Below, one piece after another: positions 8,328 to 18,609 of a DNA stretch of 64,000 nt. Position 1 is the stretch's first letter, and every line of letters begins with the position of its first letter. The stretch is from Deltaproteobacteria bacterium (GTDB taxonomy: Bacteria > Lernaellota > Lernaellaia > JACKCT01), in NCBI GenBank assembly GCA_027493875.1, contig JAOSJX010000023.1, positions 124,001 to 188,000 of the forward strand. The letters run 5' to 3'. The notes beneath the pieces were generated by a model. That model did not search any database. It had not been told where the DNA came from and saw only the letters and a list, made by a program, of their open reading frames with translations. Both the position numbers and the translations under genes were made by a program.

Positions 8328-9507
8328 ATGCGTGAAGTGTGGATTGTCAGCGGGGCTCGTACGCCGATCGGAAGCTTCGGCCGGTCGCTCAAAGATGTGT
8401 CGTCCACCGATCTCGGGGTGATCGCGGCGGAGGAAGCGATCCGCCGCGCCGGGATAGAAAAAGCGAGTTCGACGACGTGCTCGTCGGCAACTGCATGATG
8501 CGCAGCGACGAGATCAACGTGGCGCGGTGCATTCTGTTGAAGGCGGGTATTCCGTTCACCGTGCCGGGCGCGACGATTCAGCGCCAGTGTTCCAGCTCGA
8601 TGCAGGCGCTCGCCTTCGCGACGCAGCAGATCCAATGCGGGGACAGCGACGCGGTACTCGTGGGCGGAACGGAGAATATGAGCCGCGTGCCGTATGCGTT
8701 GTATGACGCGCGTTGGGGGACGCGGATGGGCGACGCCCGCGCCGTGGATATGCTGACGCAGGGCCTGGCCGATCCGCTGGGCAACTTTCACATGGGCATC
8801 ACCGCGGAGAACCTCGCGGAGAAATACGGCATCACGCGCGAGGACCAGGACGAACTCGCCTATACCAGCCATCAGCGTGCGTTGGCGGCGATCGATTCCG
8901 GGCGGACGGACGACGAGATCATTCCGGTGCCCATTCCGCAGCGGAAGGGCGATCCGGTCATGTTTTCCAAGGACGAGCATCCGCGCCCGGACGTGACGCT
9001 GGAGGGGCTGGCAAAGCTCAAACCGGCGTTCAAGAAGGACGGCACGGTCACGGCGGGCAACGCGTCGGGGATCAACGACGGCGCGTGCGCGGCGGTGGTC
9101 GCGGCCAAGGACAAGGCGGAGGCGCTGGGGCTCAAGCCGCTGGCGCGGGTGGTGTCCCACGGCCTGGGCGGCGTGGAGCCGGAGCTCATGGGATATGGTC
9201 CGGTGCCGGCGATGGAGCGAGCGCTCAAAAGGGCCAAGATGTCGCCTTCCGACCTTCAACTAATCGAGGTCAACGAGGCGTTCGCCGCGCAATATCTGGC
9301 CGTCGAGCGTCTTTTTGAAGCTGGACCGCGACATCACCAACGTGAACGGTTCGGGCATCGCGCTCGGCCATCCGGTGGGGATGCACGGGCCTGCGCATCG
9401 TGATCAGTCTCGTATATGAGATGATTCGGCGCGATCTGACCGTCGGCGCCGCGACGCTTTGCGTCGGGGGCGGGATGGGAATGGCCACGATTGTCGAACG
9501 CGTGTGA
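8328..9507 (+). CDS. acetyl-CoA acetyltransferase / thiolase (three frameshifts)
   Basis: Start ATG 8328 gives [20 protein letters not shown], the standard thiolase N-terminus. The acylated active-site Cys is in RQCSSSMQA. The C-terminal catalytic set is NEAFAAQ, GHPVGCTG and CVGGGMGMA. About 390 residues in all, normal for thiolase II. Frames change at a run of five A (8458-8462), near 9315, and near 9380 where one extra A turns GCTG into GMHG. Corrected, every catalytic element is intact. It forms or cleaves acetoacetyl-CoA or longer 3-ketoacyl-CoA. Chain-length preference cannot be read from sequence. The upstream mce suggests roles in beta-oxidation and propionate metabolism. Confidence 0.9.
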
Positions 9508-9520
9508 CGGTGTTGGCGAC

Positions 9521-9557
9521 AGGCTGCAGGTGACAGGCTGCAGGTGACAGGTTACAG
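9521..9557 (+). repeat. AGG-N2-RC heptad array, 5 units
   Basis: Units AGGCTGC, AGGTGAC, AGGCTGC, AGGTGAC, AGGTTAC follow each other in strict 7-base register. Same family as the AGGCTAC array at 4491 and the mixed array at 41214. Confidence 0.9.
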
Positions 9558-9620
9558 AAGGGTGCGGGCTCGCGTCCGAATTGCGGATTGACGATTGCGG
9601 AAAGCGGATTGAGATCCCGC

Positions 9621-9640
9621 GTGCTCACTGACGTGAGCAC
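9621..9640. repeat. intergenic hairpin
   Basis: GTGCTCAC (9621-9628) pairs perfectly with GTGAGCAC (9633-9640) around TGAC; CGCG flanks both sides. No T tract. Architecture resembles the hairpin at 4752-4776. Confidence 0.75.
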
Positions 9641-9998
9641 ACGCGGCGTCATCGACGGCGAAATTCTCGAATTCCAATAAACCCTCCTGAGGCACGACAC
9701 ACCTCGTCACTTACCGCGAGCTGACCGGAATGGACCGTGAGCAGTAGTCAGCCGCCAGTCGCCAGGATTTGGCGCGGTGTGACGCCGGAATCCGTTCGGT
9801 AAGCCGTCAATTTTAGATTTGTGGGAAATGTACTCGTGTGGCATGCAACAGCGCCGAGACTTTCGCGGCGCAAAAAACTCGTATCGGCTCGGTCCGTCCG
9901 TGATACACTCAGCGACGTTGCGTCTTCACGTTTGTTGTTGTTCGGTCAGCAGCGACCGTGGTGCTATATGGAAGTTTTGATTTGTTGAGAGGTAGGCA

Positions 9999-11431
9999 AT
10001 GTTTCGTCTCGTTGTGGCGCTATTCATTCTGGCCGGGATGTCCATTGATTGCACTCTTGACCCTTCGGCTGGCGGCGGCGCCGATGACGACGATTCCGCG
10101 GATACCGATTTAACCGACACCGCCGATGACGATACGTTTACTCTCGCCGATGACGATACGGCGGACGACGACACCGGCGACGATGACGACAGCGCCCCGG
10201 CCGACGTTCATCCTTATGAGTTTGCGCCGCCGCCGTCGAATTTGGTTGGGGTGTTTGTCGCGACGACGGGGACGACGCCAATCCCGGCTCGATGGCCTCG
10301 CCGAAAAGGACGTTTGCCGCGGGGGTCGCGACCGCGACGCTTAGTGGAAAAGCGGTCTACGTCGCGGAGGGAGACTATTCGTGGGCGATCGACGATTACG
10401 TATTCGTTTCGGTCTACGGCGGTTATGAACCGATCGGTTGGACGCGTGACATCCCGTCCCAAATGACCCGGCTCGTCATTCCGGGAGGGGATGCCGGTCT
10501 GATCGCGTCCACGCTGCAGAATATACCGATCGTCCTGGAGGGTTTAACGATTGTCGGCGAAGCCGTCCTCGACGGATCGCCTCCCGACACGTTGACCTCG
10601 TATCTCGTGCTGTTCGCGGATCTCGCCGTCATTTCTCAGGATCGAATCCTCGCCGGGGGATCCAGCCGATGGGCGCGCGCTTTGGATGCCTGGGGTCCCA
10701 CGCTCGTCGTCAACAGCGAGATCGGCATTGAAGGATTCGTTCCCGAAACCAGCGACGATCTGGCGAGCACCGTGATGGCGGACCGGTTGCTTGTTCTGGT
10801 GAATTCGACCGTTCGGGGCGGTTCCACCACCACGCCGAATGTTACGTCCTACGGCATTTACGCCGGGGACCTGATGTCCGTGATCACCGTGATCAACAGC
10901 CTGGTTACGGGCGGTTCGGTCCCGGGGCCGCGGGGACGTACGGCGGCCATTTACGCGGCCGGGGTCAAGGTGTTTCCGCCGTTCGTCACGGTGGCGAACA
11001 GCATCATCGACAGCGGCCAGTCAGCCCGTGCCGGCGGTTTTCATCTCATGGTTCCCTGGTTCATGCTTTTGCTCAACAGCGACGTTTGGGGCGCCGCGCT
11101 GACGTGCTACTACGACATGATTTTGGATTTCGGGATCCCGATGTGTCTGCGGCAGCCGGGGCAATTGAACCGGCCGCCCGTCGTCTGGACGCAGGCTTTC
11201 GACAACATCAGTGCCGATCCGCTCCTTGCGGGTGACGGGATTCATCTCCTCGACGGAAGTTCGTGCATCGATGCCGGGTTCGATTTGATGACCTATCCCG
11301 ACCTTTGGCTGCCATGGAGTCAGATTTACGGAATCGATCTGGCGCAACTCATCTCCCAGGATATCGACGGCGACCCGCGCCCGCAGGACTGGGGCTGGGA
11401 TATCGGGCCGGATGAATGGGTGCCACGGTAA
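9999..11431 (+). CDS. exported beta-helix protein with Asp-rich tether (one frameshift)
   Basis: A hydrophobic leader (MFRLVVALFILAGMSIDC) precedes a 45-residue Asp/Thr/Ala-rich tether. The Cys could be lipidated, although the residue before it (Asp) is not a standard lipobox residue. After a one-base loss near 10268 the frame reads DDANPGSMASPKRTFAAGV. That is the usual opening of right-handed beta-helix proteins with a DUF1565-like start. The following 370 residues have the periodic NS/V-x-N pattern of parallel beta-helices (VVNSEIGIEGF, VLVNSTVRGG, TVANSIIDSG, LLNSDVWG). They end in the common tail SCIDAG then DIDGDPRPQDWGWDIGPDE. Probably a surface-exposed envelope protein; substrate unknown. 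Confidence 0.75.
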
Positions 11432-11443
11432 ATCCTCACCGAA

Positions 11444-11469
11444 AAAGTAGACGGAAGCACTGCTACTTT
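11444..11469 (+). terminator. possible weak terminator or hairpin
   Basis: AAAGTAG (11444-11450) pairs with CTACTTT (11463-11469) across a 12-base loop, 13 bases after the stop of the beta-helix gene. The T tract is short (TTTCT), so termination would be weak. Confidence 0.45.
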
Positions 11470-11575
11470 CTCCTGGCGTCTGAACGGCTATTTCGTTGAC
11501 ACTCCCAAGGGGTGCGTGTTAACTGAATTCCGCGATTTTCAAGGGGAATTTAAGGATCGAACCGGGAGGTGGCTG

Positions 11576-12831
11576 ATGCGGCGGGTGGGGCTCGTTCTCT
11601 TGGCATTCGCGTGCGTTTTTGTGCCGGCGCACGCGTTCGGAAGCCAGATGCTGGTGCCGTCGGATATCGGATTGACGGCGCGCGGCGTGGCGCTCGGCAA
11701 CGCGATGACGGCGGTGGCCGGCGACCCGAGCGCCATCTATCACAACCCCGCCATCCTCGCGACGTACGAGCACTCGCAGATCAATACGGGCTATCTTTTT
11801 ACGGACCCCAGCCTTTCGGGCGGCCCCAAGGGCAATACCAACGAGTTCGACGAGGGCAATAACTTCGTCCTTTCGAATCTGGTGCTCAGCCTCCGCAGCA
11901 TGTTCAAAAACAATCACCCGGTCGCTTTCGGTTTGTCGATGTATTTCGACCGCAACTTCCGCAGCCTGATCAACTTCATCGACGTGGAAGAGGGCGAAGG
12001 CTACTTCTACCGCTACGGCCGCGCGAGCACCGCGGCATCGATGGCACTTGGTTTCGCCGTCACCGACTGGCTGTATCTCGGCGGCGGAACGGTCATCACG
12101 TTGCGCGGTGAGACGGACTTTCAGGTCAACACCGACATGGCGGGCAATACGTCGAACGAAGGCATGATCCTCGACGCGCGGCTTTATTATTCGCCGGTGG
12201 CGTCGGCGTTCGCCGATTTCGAGGTCGTCGACATCGGCGTGACCTATCACGGCGAAAATTACGGGCGCTTCGGCGACATCACGGTGGACGCGGAAGCGAC
12301 GGTGGGCGACTCGCCGCTGTCGGAGCTGCCGCTCGTCATGTCCTTCCAGGATACCTTCATGCCGCAAAACATCGCGCTGGGTTTTGCTTTTCCCTCGGCG
12401 ACGCGGCGAAGATCGCCGTGGACGGCGTCTGGTACAACTGGGGCCGTTTTGACGAACGCGTGGCGGAAGACGATCTGCCGCGCGAGGACGTGAAGATCGA
12501 TTTCGTGGATACGTACGTGCCGCGCGCGGGGATCGAATACAATCTGGCGGAGAATTTTCCGCTGCGTCTCGGGTATAGTTATCAGATGACGCCGATGCGG
12601 ACGCCGGGCGACCGGACCAACGTGTTTCTGGACAACGACCGGCACGTGGGGTCGATCGGGCTCGGTTACACGATGGAGGACCCGCCGGTTTTCGCGTTGC
12701 CCGTGTCGCTGGATGCGGCCTATTTTCACCAATACCTGGTGCCGGACGAGTACGAAACAGCGGACGGCTTCACGTACGAAAGCGAAGGCAACGTCAACGG
12801 CGGCGTCGTCACGCTGAATCTGCAATTCTAA
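11576..12831 (+). CDS. FadL/OMPP1-family outer-membrane transport protein (one frameshift)
   Basis: Start ATG 11576 follows GGGAGG. A signal peptide (RRVGLVLLAFACVFVPAHAFG) is cleaved before the FadL-like N-terminal region. The family hallmark is GVALGNAMTAVAGDPSAIYHNPA, read here as the usual A-x-A-x-D-x-SA-x-Y-x-NPA pattern. The rest alternates like beta strands, and the C-terminal strand ends in GVVTLNLQF with a terminal Phe, as expected for an outer-membrane barrel. A single-base loss near 12400 divides the frame. About 418 residues, normal for FadL. The family moves long-chain fatty acids or other hydrophobic compounds across the outer membrane, consistent with the acyl-CoA genes nearby. 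Confidence 0.85.
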
Positions 12832-12845
12832 AGGGGGCGCGAGCG

Positions 12846-15547
12846 ATGAGACGCATTCTCACGGCGGCCCTGGCGGCCTTTTTCGCGGCGAGCCTTCCGC
12901 TCGCGTGCGACGATTCGCGGTCTCCGCTGCCGGAGCGCGCATCGGACGGCGCCTTTACGGTCCAGTTGGCGATACCGGCCCCCGGACGCACGGGCGTTCC
13001 GCTGACGGCGCGGGTTATTTTCCATTTCAACCGAACGATCGATACGGCGGCGCTCGATCCGTCGTTCGCGTCCCTCGAGAAACTCGACGAGGCCGGCGAG
13101 CCGGTCGCCACGGTGCCGATCGACATTCAGGCCGCGGGGCCGAACGTGATCGCCGCGCCGAGGAAACCACTGGAGCCGAACACGCGTTTCCGCGCGACGG
13201 TGACCGAGGCGGTGCGCGACGCGCGAGGCAACGCGCCCGTTTTGGACGGCGGCTCGTGGTCGATGGAATTCGAGACGGGCGCGGAGCGGCGGCTGGCGGG
13301 CGTGACGCCGGCGATCAGCTCCGCCGTGCCGGCGGAAGGCGAGACGGTTTTCGACTGGACGACGTTCCGGTTTTATTTCAGTGAGCCGCTCGACGCCCGA
13401 TCGATCGTCTACGGCCAGCACGTGGGACTGCGCCGCCAGGGAAGCGGAGTCGATCGTTCCCGCGCAGATGTTCGTGAACGGCGGGCAGGTTGTGGTCGAT
13501 CCGGATTCGGACCTCGAACCGGGACGGGTCTACGAAGTATTTTTCGCGCCCAATCTACGGGACGCGGGCGGCGAGACGCTGGGCGAGGAACGGGTCTTCA
13601 CTTATACGATTGACGATTCGAATCCGCGCGTGACGCTGCAGGTGGAACACTGCCCGACGCTGGGCGACCATTCGAGCTGCCCGGCGGTGCCGAACATCGC
13701 GACCATCGACCCTCGGCGTTTACGGGGAGTCGTCGAACACGATGGTCGTCAACTCGACGCTTCTGGGACGGACGGAGATGATCATCTCCGGACAATTGAC
13801 GGTGGAACTCGGCAATACGGCGTTTGACAGCGACTATATCCCGATCGTTATCCGGAAGGGGCAGACGCTGTACGGCGCGCCGCTCGAAGCCCTGCTGGGC
13901 GGCGAGATACCGACGGGTCTCGAGACCGGAACGATCGTCGTCAGCGTGCTGACGGACGCGTATGGGTACCTGGAAAGCTCGGAGCGGCTGTTCGGGATCG
14001 ACGGTTCGCAGGTTTCGCTGTCGTTCCTTCTGGACGTCGCCGTGACGACGACGGAAGCGAAAGCCAACGCGCAGATGGGGCAGCTCATTCTCGGCATCCC
14101 GCTGGACGGCACCGCGCGCGTCCTGGACGGCGGCGTGCTGTTCATGGAAGCGGCGGGCTTCGCCTCGATGAACGTTCTTGGGGAAGCCATGGGCGTGACG
14201 ATCTCGCTGTCGATGCAACCGCCGATCGGCGAGATCGATTCGGCGCCGGACACGAACGGTCCGCAATTGGTTTCCGCGGCGCCGCCGTCGGGGGGAAACG
14301 AGGGCGCGGCTCGGCGATCCGGTCATCATGAATTTTTCGAAACCGCTGGCGCCGGACACGCCGGGCGCGAGCGTGCAAATGCGAACCGCGGGCGGGTCCG
14401 CGGTGCTCGGCAGTCTCGAGCTGAAGGGCAATAAACTCATCTACCGGCCGTCGCATCCGCTGGCGCCGGATACGGACTATGTGGTGACGATCGCGGCGAC
14501 GCTCAGTGACGTGTTGCAACGCGCGTCGGGCATCCAACGGGAGGTCAAATTCAGGACGGGCGCGGCGGAGGTCTCCGGACGTGCCGCCGATGATCGGCGC
14601 GACGGACCCGGGCGAGAATACGCCGTACGATCATCCGGGCCACCTTCCAATCGTGGTGACGTTTACGCAGTTGATGGAAACGAATTCGATCCGCCTTGGC
14701 GATACGTTCGAAGCTGCGCGACCTGACGCGTGGGGCGACCGTCGCCGGGACGCTCGACCGGACGTGGACGTCGGCGACGTTCTGGCCGAACCGTCCGTTT
14801 GAAACGGGGCATACGTATCGTCTTGTGATGACCGGCGACATCACGAATTTCAACGGCGTTCCGATCGATTTCGATCAGGACGGAATGCCGGGCGTGGCCG
14901 ACGGGCCCAATCAGTTCACGACGGAATTCCGCGGCGCGCCGCCGGACGCGACGGTCGGGCAGATTTTCGATCTGGCGCCGTTTGCGGATACCGACACCTC
15001 GGGATATCTGGACGGCGACGAGGAAGAGGCCGAGGCGAACTTCTTCGCCATCAATCTGCTCGGCCTGACGCCGCCGCCGAGTTACGTCGGCGGGTATATG
15101 ACGGCGCACATCCGGCCGCTCGAATGGTCGAACGGCGATCCGATTCTGCCGATCGACCTGGGCGACGGCATCCGACTGTTTTCGACCAGCACGACGCTGA
15201 ATATGAAGGCGCTGACGGTTGAAAAGCTCGGGTTACTCGGAGACGGGACGCATCGTCATCGAGGCGACGGATCTCGGCTCCGCGGACGTGGCGGAAGGCG
15301 CGGACGGCTCGCCGGTGATGCTGGTTTCGATGGAAACGTCGTTCCGGCCGGAAAACGAAACGCTGGGCGGGCTGCTGGACGATCAGCTCGGCTTTTCGGC
15401 GACGGGCCGCCTGAGTTTCACGCCGGACGGCCGCATGGTGGCCGACATCGGCGGACGCACGCGGCTTGGTTGACGATCCCGATCATCAATCTGACGATTC
15501 CGATTCCGGTGAACATCAACCTGCGCGCCCGCAGCGCGGCGCCGTGA
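12846..15547 (+). CDS. large lipoprotein with bacterial Ig-like (Big_5/SbsA-type) domains, many frameshifts
   Basis: The leader RRILTAALAAFFAASLPLACDD ends in a Cys with a loose lipobox. Repeated modules read P-x-x-G-x-x-GVPL-x-A, then F-x-FN/S-x-x-D, then L-x-P-x-T-x-Y/F-x-A/V-T. Examples are RTGVPLTARVIFHFNRTID, FYFSEPLDARSIV, NFSKPLAPDTPGA, LAPDTDYVVTIAATL and PFETGHTYRLVMTGDI. This is the SbsA/Big_5 Ig-like signature. EF-hand-like acidic stretches (DFDQDGMPGVAD, DTDTSGYLDGDEEE) lie in the C-terminal half. Frame changes occur near 13430, 13720, 14310, 14570, 14705, 15230 and 15465, the highest density in the window. About 900 residues. Function unknown; probably a surface scaffold or adhesin. 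It is 14 bases downstream of the FadL-like gene. Confidence 0.65.
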
Positions 15548-16525
15548 TTATTCTTCGGCGTAGGTAAACGGGAAATTGTTCGACAGCACGATGACGTCGT
15601 CCGCCGCGCGGATGTAAACGTCGTAGACCAACGAGCCAGGAAACGGATTGGGCACATCGATCGTGATGCGCTCGGTGGTGAAATTCGTGGCGGGAACGAT
15701 GACGAGTCCGTCCGGATTGTCGGTCGCTTCAAAGACAATCTGGAAGTTGGTGATTTCGTCGGTATTGAAGCGGCCGAAGAGCTCCATCTTGTCGCCCGGC
15801 GGCCCCGACGGGCGACACGACGCCTTGAATGAGAAAGGGCGTGTTGCCGAAATCGGAATCGAGCACCTGGATCAGGAGGACCTCGATATCCTGGCCGCCG
15901 AACATGGGATGCACCAAGGCGAAACCGTAGGGGCCCGTTTCGTCGCCGGCGTAGACCAGCACTTCCGGGCCGGTCGGCAATTCAAACGAGAAACGCCCTT
16001 CCTCATTGCTGGTGACCTCGTAGGTCGCGCCGCTTTCTCCGCTTCCAATGTTTTCAACAGGATCGCCAAGGCCGAGATCATCGCCGCGATCGAGGTCATA
16101 GAGCCCGCCGCCGATCTGCGCAAATCCGCGGACCGTGATTTCGACGCGCTGCGCTCCGGGGAGAAGGTCGGCGACCGTGGAGCCTGAGTAAGCGATCTCC
16201 TGCTTGCCGTCCAGGGCTTCCACGAGGATCGTCCTGTCCAAGCCGGTGGGTACGGTGACCGTGGGGCCGTCGTAGGGTTCGCCGGTGTCGATCGCGTCGG
16301 TGATCGGAAAGTTTCGTTCAATCGTTTCCATGTCGTCCGCCGTGATCGTAACGCGGATCGCCCACAACTCTTCGTCTTCGGAGAGCGGGGTCATGTCAAA
16401 GAAGACTACGGCATCGGCGTCGCCGGAATCCGCCACCTCGCCCGTGCCGTCGCTCGTCAAGCATCCCGCCGCCAAGGCGGAGAAGACGACGAGAGTAATG
16501 CGGTGGACGCGGCGCGGAACATCAT
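15548..16525 (-). CDS. lipoprotein of unknown function (two frameshifts)
   Basis: The lipobox reads FSALAAGC, after a hydrophobic stretch ITLVVFSAL. The ATG at 16525 reaches this only if a one-base indel near 16505 is allowed. A second frame change lies near 15795 and joins SPVGAAG to KMELFGRFNTDEITNF. The mature protein (about 300 residues) is predicted beta-rich, with Asp/Glu/Gly-rich turns and a carboxypeptidase-regulatory-like segment (GRFSFELPTGPEVLVYAGDE). That segment suggests Ig or CarboxypepD_reg-like folds. Family not recognised. It follows the FecR-domain gene on the same strand with only a few bases between, so the two are probably co-expressed. Confidence 0.55.
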
Positions 16526-16532
16526 TTCTTCT

Positions 16533-17462
16533 TCACTCCGTCGGCTTTATTTTTTCCGAGCGCGTCGTCGAGTCGATGACGAGCGTCGGCTCGGCGAAGA
16601 CGTCGCCCTGGTCGCGCAGACGGACACCATCGGGCGTTCGGTCGCTCGGTGAGAGGACGTCGAGCTCGCTGAATTCCGGTTCGATCGGCTCGTAGGCTTC
16701 GAATTCGGTACCCGCTTCGCCTTCGGCGGCGCGGCCCGGTTCGCCGAGCGCTCCGTAGGTTTCCGTCGGCCAGCCGCGCAGGGGATCGTCGCCGAGTTGG
16801 TTCAGGTGGCCGGGCAGTTCGTTTTCGGCACGCCTTCCGGGACGTAGGTTTCGTTGAGAAGGTAGCGGATCGTGTCCGGGTCGGCTTGTTTGGGCTTTCC
16901 GAGCGCGCGGCCGGCCGGCGAAAGGAGAAAGTCTCCGCCCACCACGGGGAACGCGTTTTCGCGTCGCGCGGTGCGTCCAAACGCTGATCTCGCCGGACAA
17001 GGTCAGGAACAGGCTTTCGCGGATCTGCGGATCGTGCGTGACGATGAAATAGGTTCCGGAGACACCGGCGACGGCGTTGGGCGTCATGACGCGCGTGTTG
17101 GTGGATACGTTCATCAGCTCGCCGACAAGAACGCGGATCTTGCCCCAGAGCAAATTGAAAAGGCCGCTGCGCGTTCCGCCCGGCGTTCCGAGGACGTATT
17201 CGTCGATCAGCACCTGCGTATCCGATCCGACGGACAGGCGGCAGTTGTCCTCGAAAAGAATCATGACGCGGCCGTCGAGCCCGGTGACGACGGCGTCGCC
17301 GACGAAAACCGTGACGCCGACGGCGAGCGGGATGCGTCCTTCGCCGGCCCGCTTGACGTAGGCCTCTCCGTGCACCGCCGTCACGGCGCCCACGGGCTCG
17401 AACGCCAGGGCGGGAACCGCGAATAGCACCAGAATGGCGGCGATGGGGAGCATTCGTTTCAT
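16533..17462 (-). CDS. FecR-domain exported protein (two or more frameshifts)
   Basis: ATG 17462 is preceded by AGAGG; an upstream in-frame GTG at 17474 is less likely. A signal peptide (MLPIAAILVLFAVPALAF) is followed by a FecR/LysM-like domain. GAVTAVHGEAYVKRAGEG, LAVGVTVFVGDAVVTGLDG and LSVGSDTQVLIDEYVLG match the FecR repeat used in periplasmic sensors and surface proteins. In TonB-linked systems FecR transmits a signal to a sigma factor. No TonB receptor or ECF sigma is adjacent, so this is more likely a stand-alone FecR-domain envelope protein. Frame changes near 16985 and 16825 displace the middle (ENAFPVVGGDFLLSPAG, then YLLNETYVPEGVPK). The C-terminal third is acidic and low-complexity. 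Confidence 0.75.
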   Translation of the reverse strand: MKRMLPIAAILVLFAVPALAFEPVGAVTAVHGEAYVKRAGEGRIPLAVGVTVFVGDAVVTGLDGRVMILFEDNCRLSVGSDTQVLIDEYVLGTPGGTRSGLFNLLWGKIRVLVGELMNVSTNTRVMTPNAVAGVSGTYFIVTHDPQIRESLFLTLSGEISVWTHRATRKRVPRGGRRLSPFAGRPRARKAQTSRPGHDPLPSQRNLRPGRRAENELPGHLNQLGDDPLRGWPTETYGALGEPGRAAEGEAGTEFEAYEPIEPEFSELDVLSPSDRTPDGVRLRDQGDVFAEPTLVIDSTTRSEKIKPTE

Positions 17463-17532
17463 GGCGTCGTTCACCTCTTGGACCCATTAGAAATTATCAC
17501 GGCGTCCGGCGAAGTGATAGGCGTCACACGCG

Positions 17533-18223
17533 TCATTCCGCCGCGTCCTCCAGGGCGTCGAGACCCGAAGGTGGGATAAATAAGCCCTTTCCGCGGTATT
17601 CGATGGAGCCGGCCTTGACGAGATCGCTCATGGCGCGGCTGACGGTCTCCCGGCTCGTTCCGACGAGCCCGGCGATTTCGAGGTGCGTCGGGCGCTCCGG
17701 AATCAGAACGCCCGCCTCGTCGCCGGTTCCTTTTTCCTCGGCCAGGCGAATTAGAAAGCGGGCGACCCGGCCGTAGACGTCCAGCAGCGCGAGATCCGTC
17801 AGCTTGGCGTTGGTCGTTCGCAGGCGGCGCGTCAATTCTTTGAGCAATTCGAGACACGAATCGGGGTGTTCGCGAAGAAACTTTTGAAAAGGCCCGCGGC
17901 GCAGGACGAGCGCGCGGCCGTTTGTCGCGCCGACGGCGCTGGCGCTTCGAGGCTGGTCGTCGAGCAGGGCCATTTCGCCGACGACCTCCCCGGCGCCGAG
18001 GCGCGTAATCACCACCTCACGACCGGAGGCGGAGTAAAGGGTGATGTTGAGTTCGCCCTCGGTAATGATCAACAACGATTCGCCGGCCTCGCCTTCGTGG
18101 AGAACGATCTCGTCCTTACCGAAACTTTTTTTCGATGAGGTGCGGCGCGAGACGCGCCAGATCGGCGCCCGGCATGCCCGCGAAAAGCGGTACTTTCTCC
18201 AAAACCTCCCGCCCGCGGGCCAT
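17533..18223 (-). CDS. Crp/Fnr-family transcription regulator (one frameshift)
   Basis: The start ATG at 18223 overlaps the previous stop by one base (TAATG). The N-terminal cyclic-nucleotide-binding fold starts VLEKVPLFAGMPGADLARLAPHL, as in Crp proteins. A run of seven A on the coding strand (18126-18132) shifts the frame. Then come GEAGESLLIITEGELNITL, GAGEVVGEMALLDDQPRSASA and a dimerisation helix. The winged HTH reads THLEIAGLVGTSRETVSRAMSDL with SIEYRGKGLFI after it. There is no N-terminal Cys cluster, so it is not a classical [4Fe-4S] Fnr; Dnr/Nnr-type or cNMP-type sensing are both possible. The recognition helix (SRETVSR) resembles that of Fnr-like proteins that bind TTGAY-N4-RTCAA. 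Two such sites lie in the window, though a direct link is inference. Confidence 0.88.
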
Positions 18224-18609
18224 TATCCCACCATCTCCTGAATCGCGGCGCCGAGACCGGTCCAATGAAGGATGAGCGTAAAATAAACGAAACTGAAAAC
18301 GAGCAGGGCGCCGACGCCGACGGCGATGTGGAGCGCCGGCGATTTGGTGTCCGCGCGGGCCGGAACCGGCGTGAGGCCGCCGTAAGCGATAAAGAGGAAC
18401 AGCACGGCCAGCATCGCCCGCTGATAGGGTCCGCTTTCGTAAAACTGAAAGAGAACGTAATACACGCCGTACACGAAAAACGTGAAGGGGCCGCTTTTCT
18501 TGTGAATCATGTCAAGGAGGCGGTGGTCGGGTTTCCAGAGCAAAACCACACCGGAGACGGCCCCCGCGACGACCGACAGGTAGGCGATGGTCAGAAGAAT
18601 ATTAAGCAT
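18223..18609 (-). CDS. small four-helix membrane protein, unknown family
   Basis: The 128-residue protein has four hydrophobic segments: ILLTIAYLSVVAGAVSGVVLL, FTFFVYGVYYVLFQF, AMLAVLFLFIAYGGL and IAVGVGALLVFSFVYFTLIL. A conserved-looking His pair lies near the ends (PDHRLLDMIHKK and LILHW). I do not recognise the family. Its start overlaps the stop of the upstream glycosyltransferase and its stop overlaps the start of the Crp/Fnr gene. All three are therefore translationally coupled. Confidence 0.65.
   Translation of the reverse strand: MLNILLTIAYLSVVAGAVSGVVLLWKPDHRLLDMIHKKSGPFTFFVYGVYYVLFQFYESGPYQRAMLAVLFLFIAYGGLTPVPARADTKSPALHIAVGVGALLVFSFVYFTLILHWTGLGAAIQEMVG

Larger units (their letters stand above)
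9508..9998 (+). other. intergenic spacer with heptad array and hairpin, no gene seen
   Basis: It contains the heptad array at 9521-9557 and the stem-loop at 9621-9640. The remaining bases to 9998 show no protein-like frame, RNA gene or clear promoter. An AGAGGTAG ribosome-binding site ends the spacer just before the start at 9999. Confidence 0.7.

Noticed and set aside
16533-18223. FecIR-type iron signalling system
   Set aside because: The FecR-domain protein has a signal peptide rather than an anti-sigma layout, and no ECF sigma factor or TonB receptor is adjacent.
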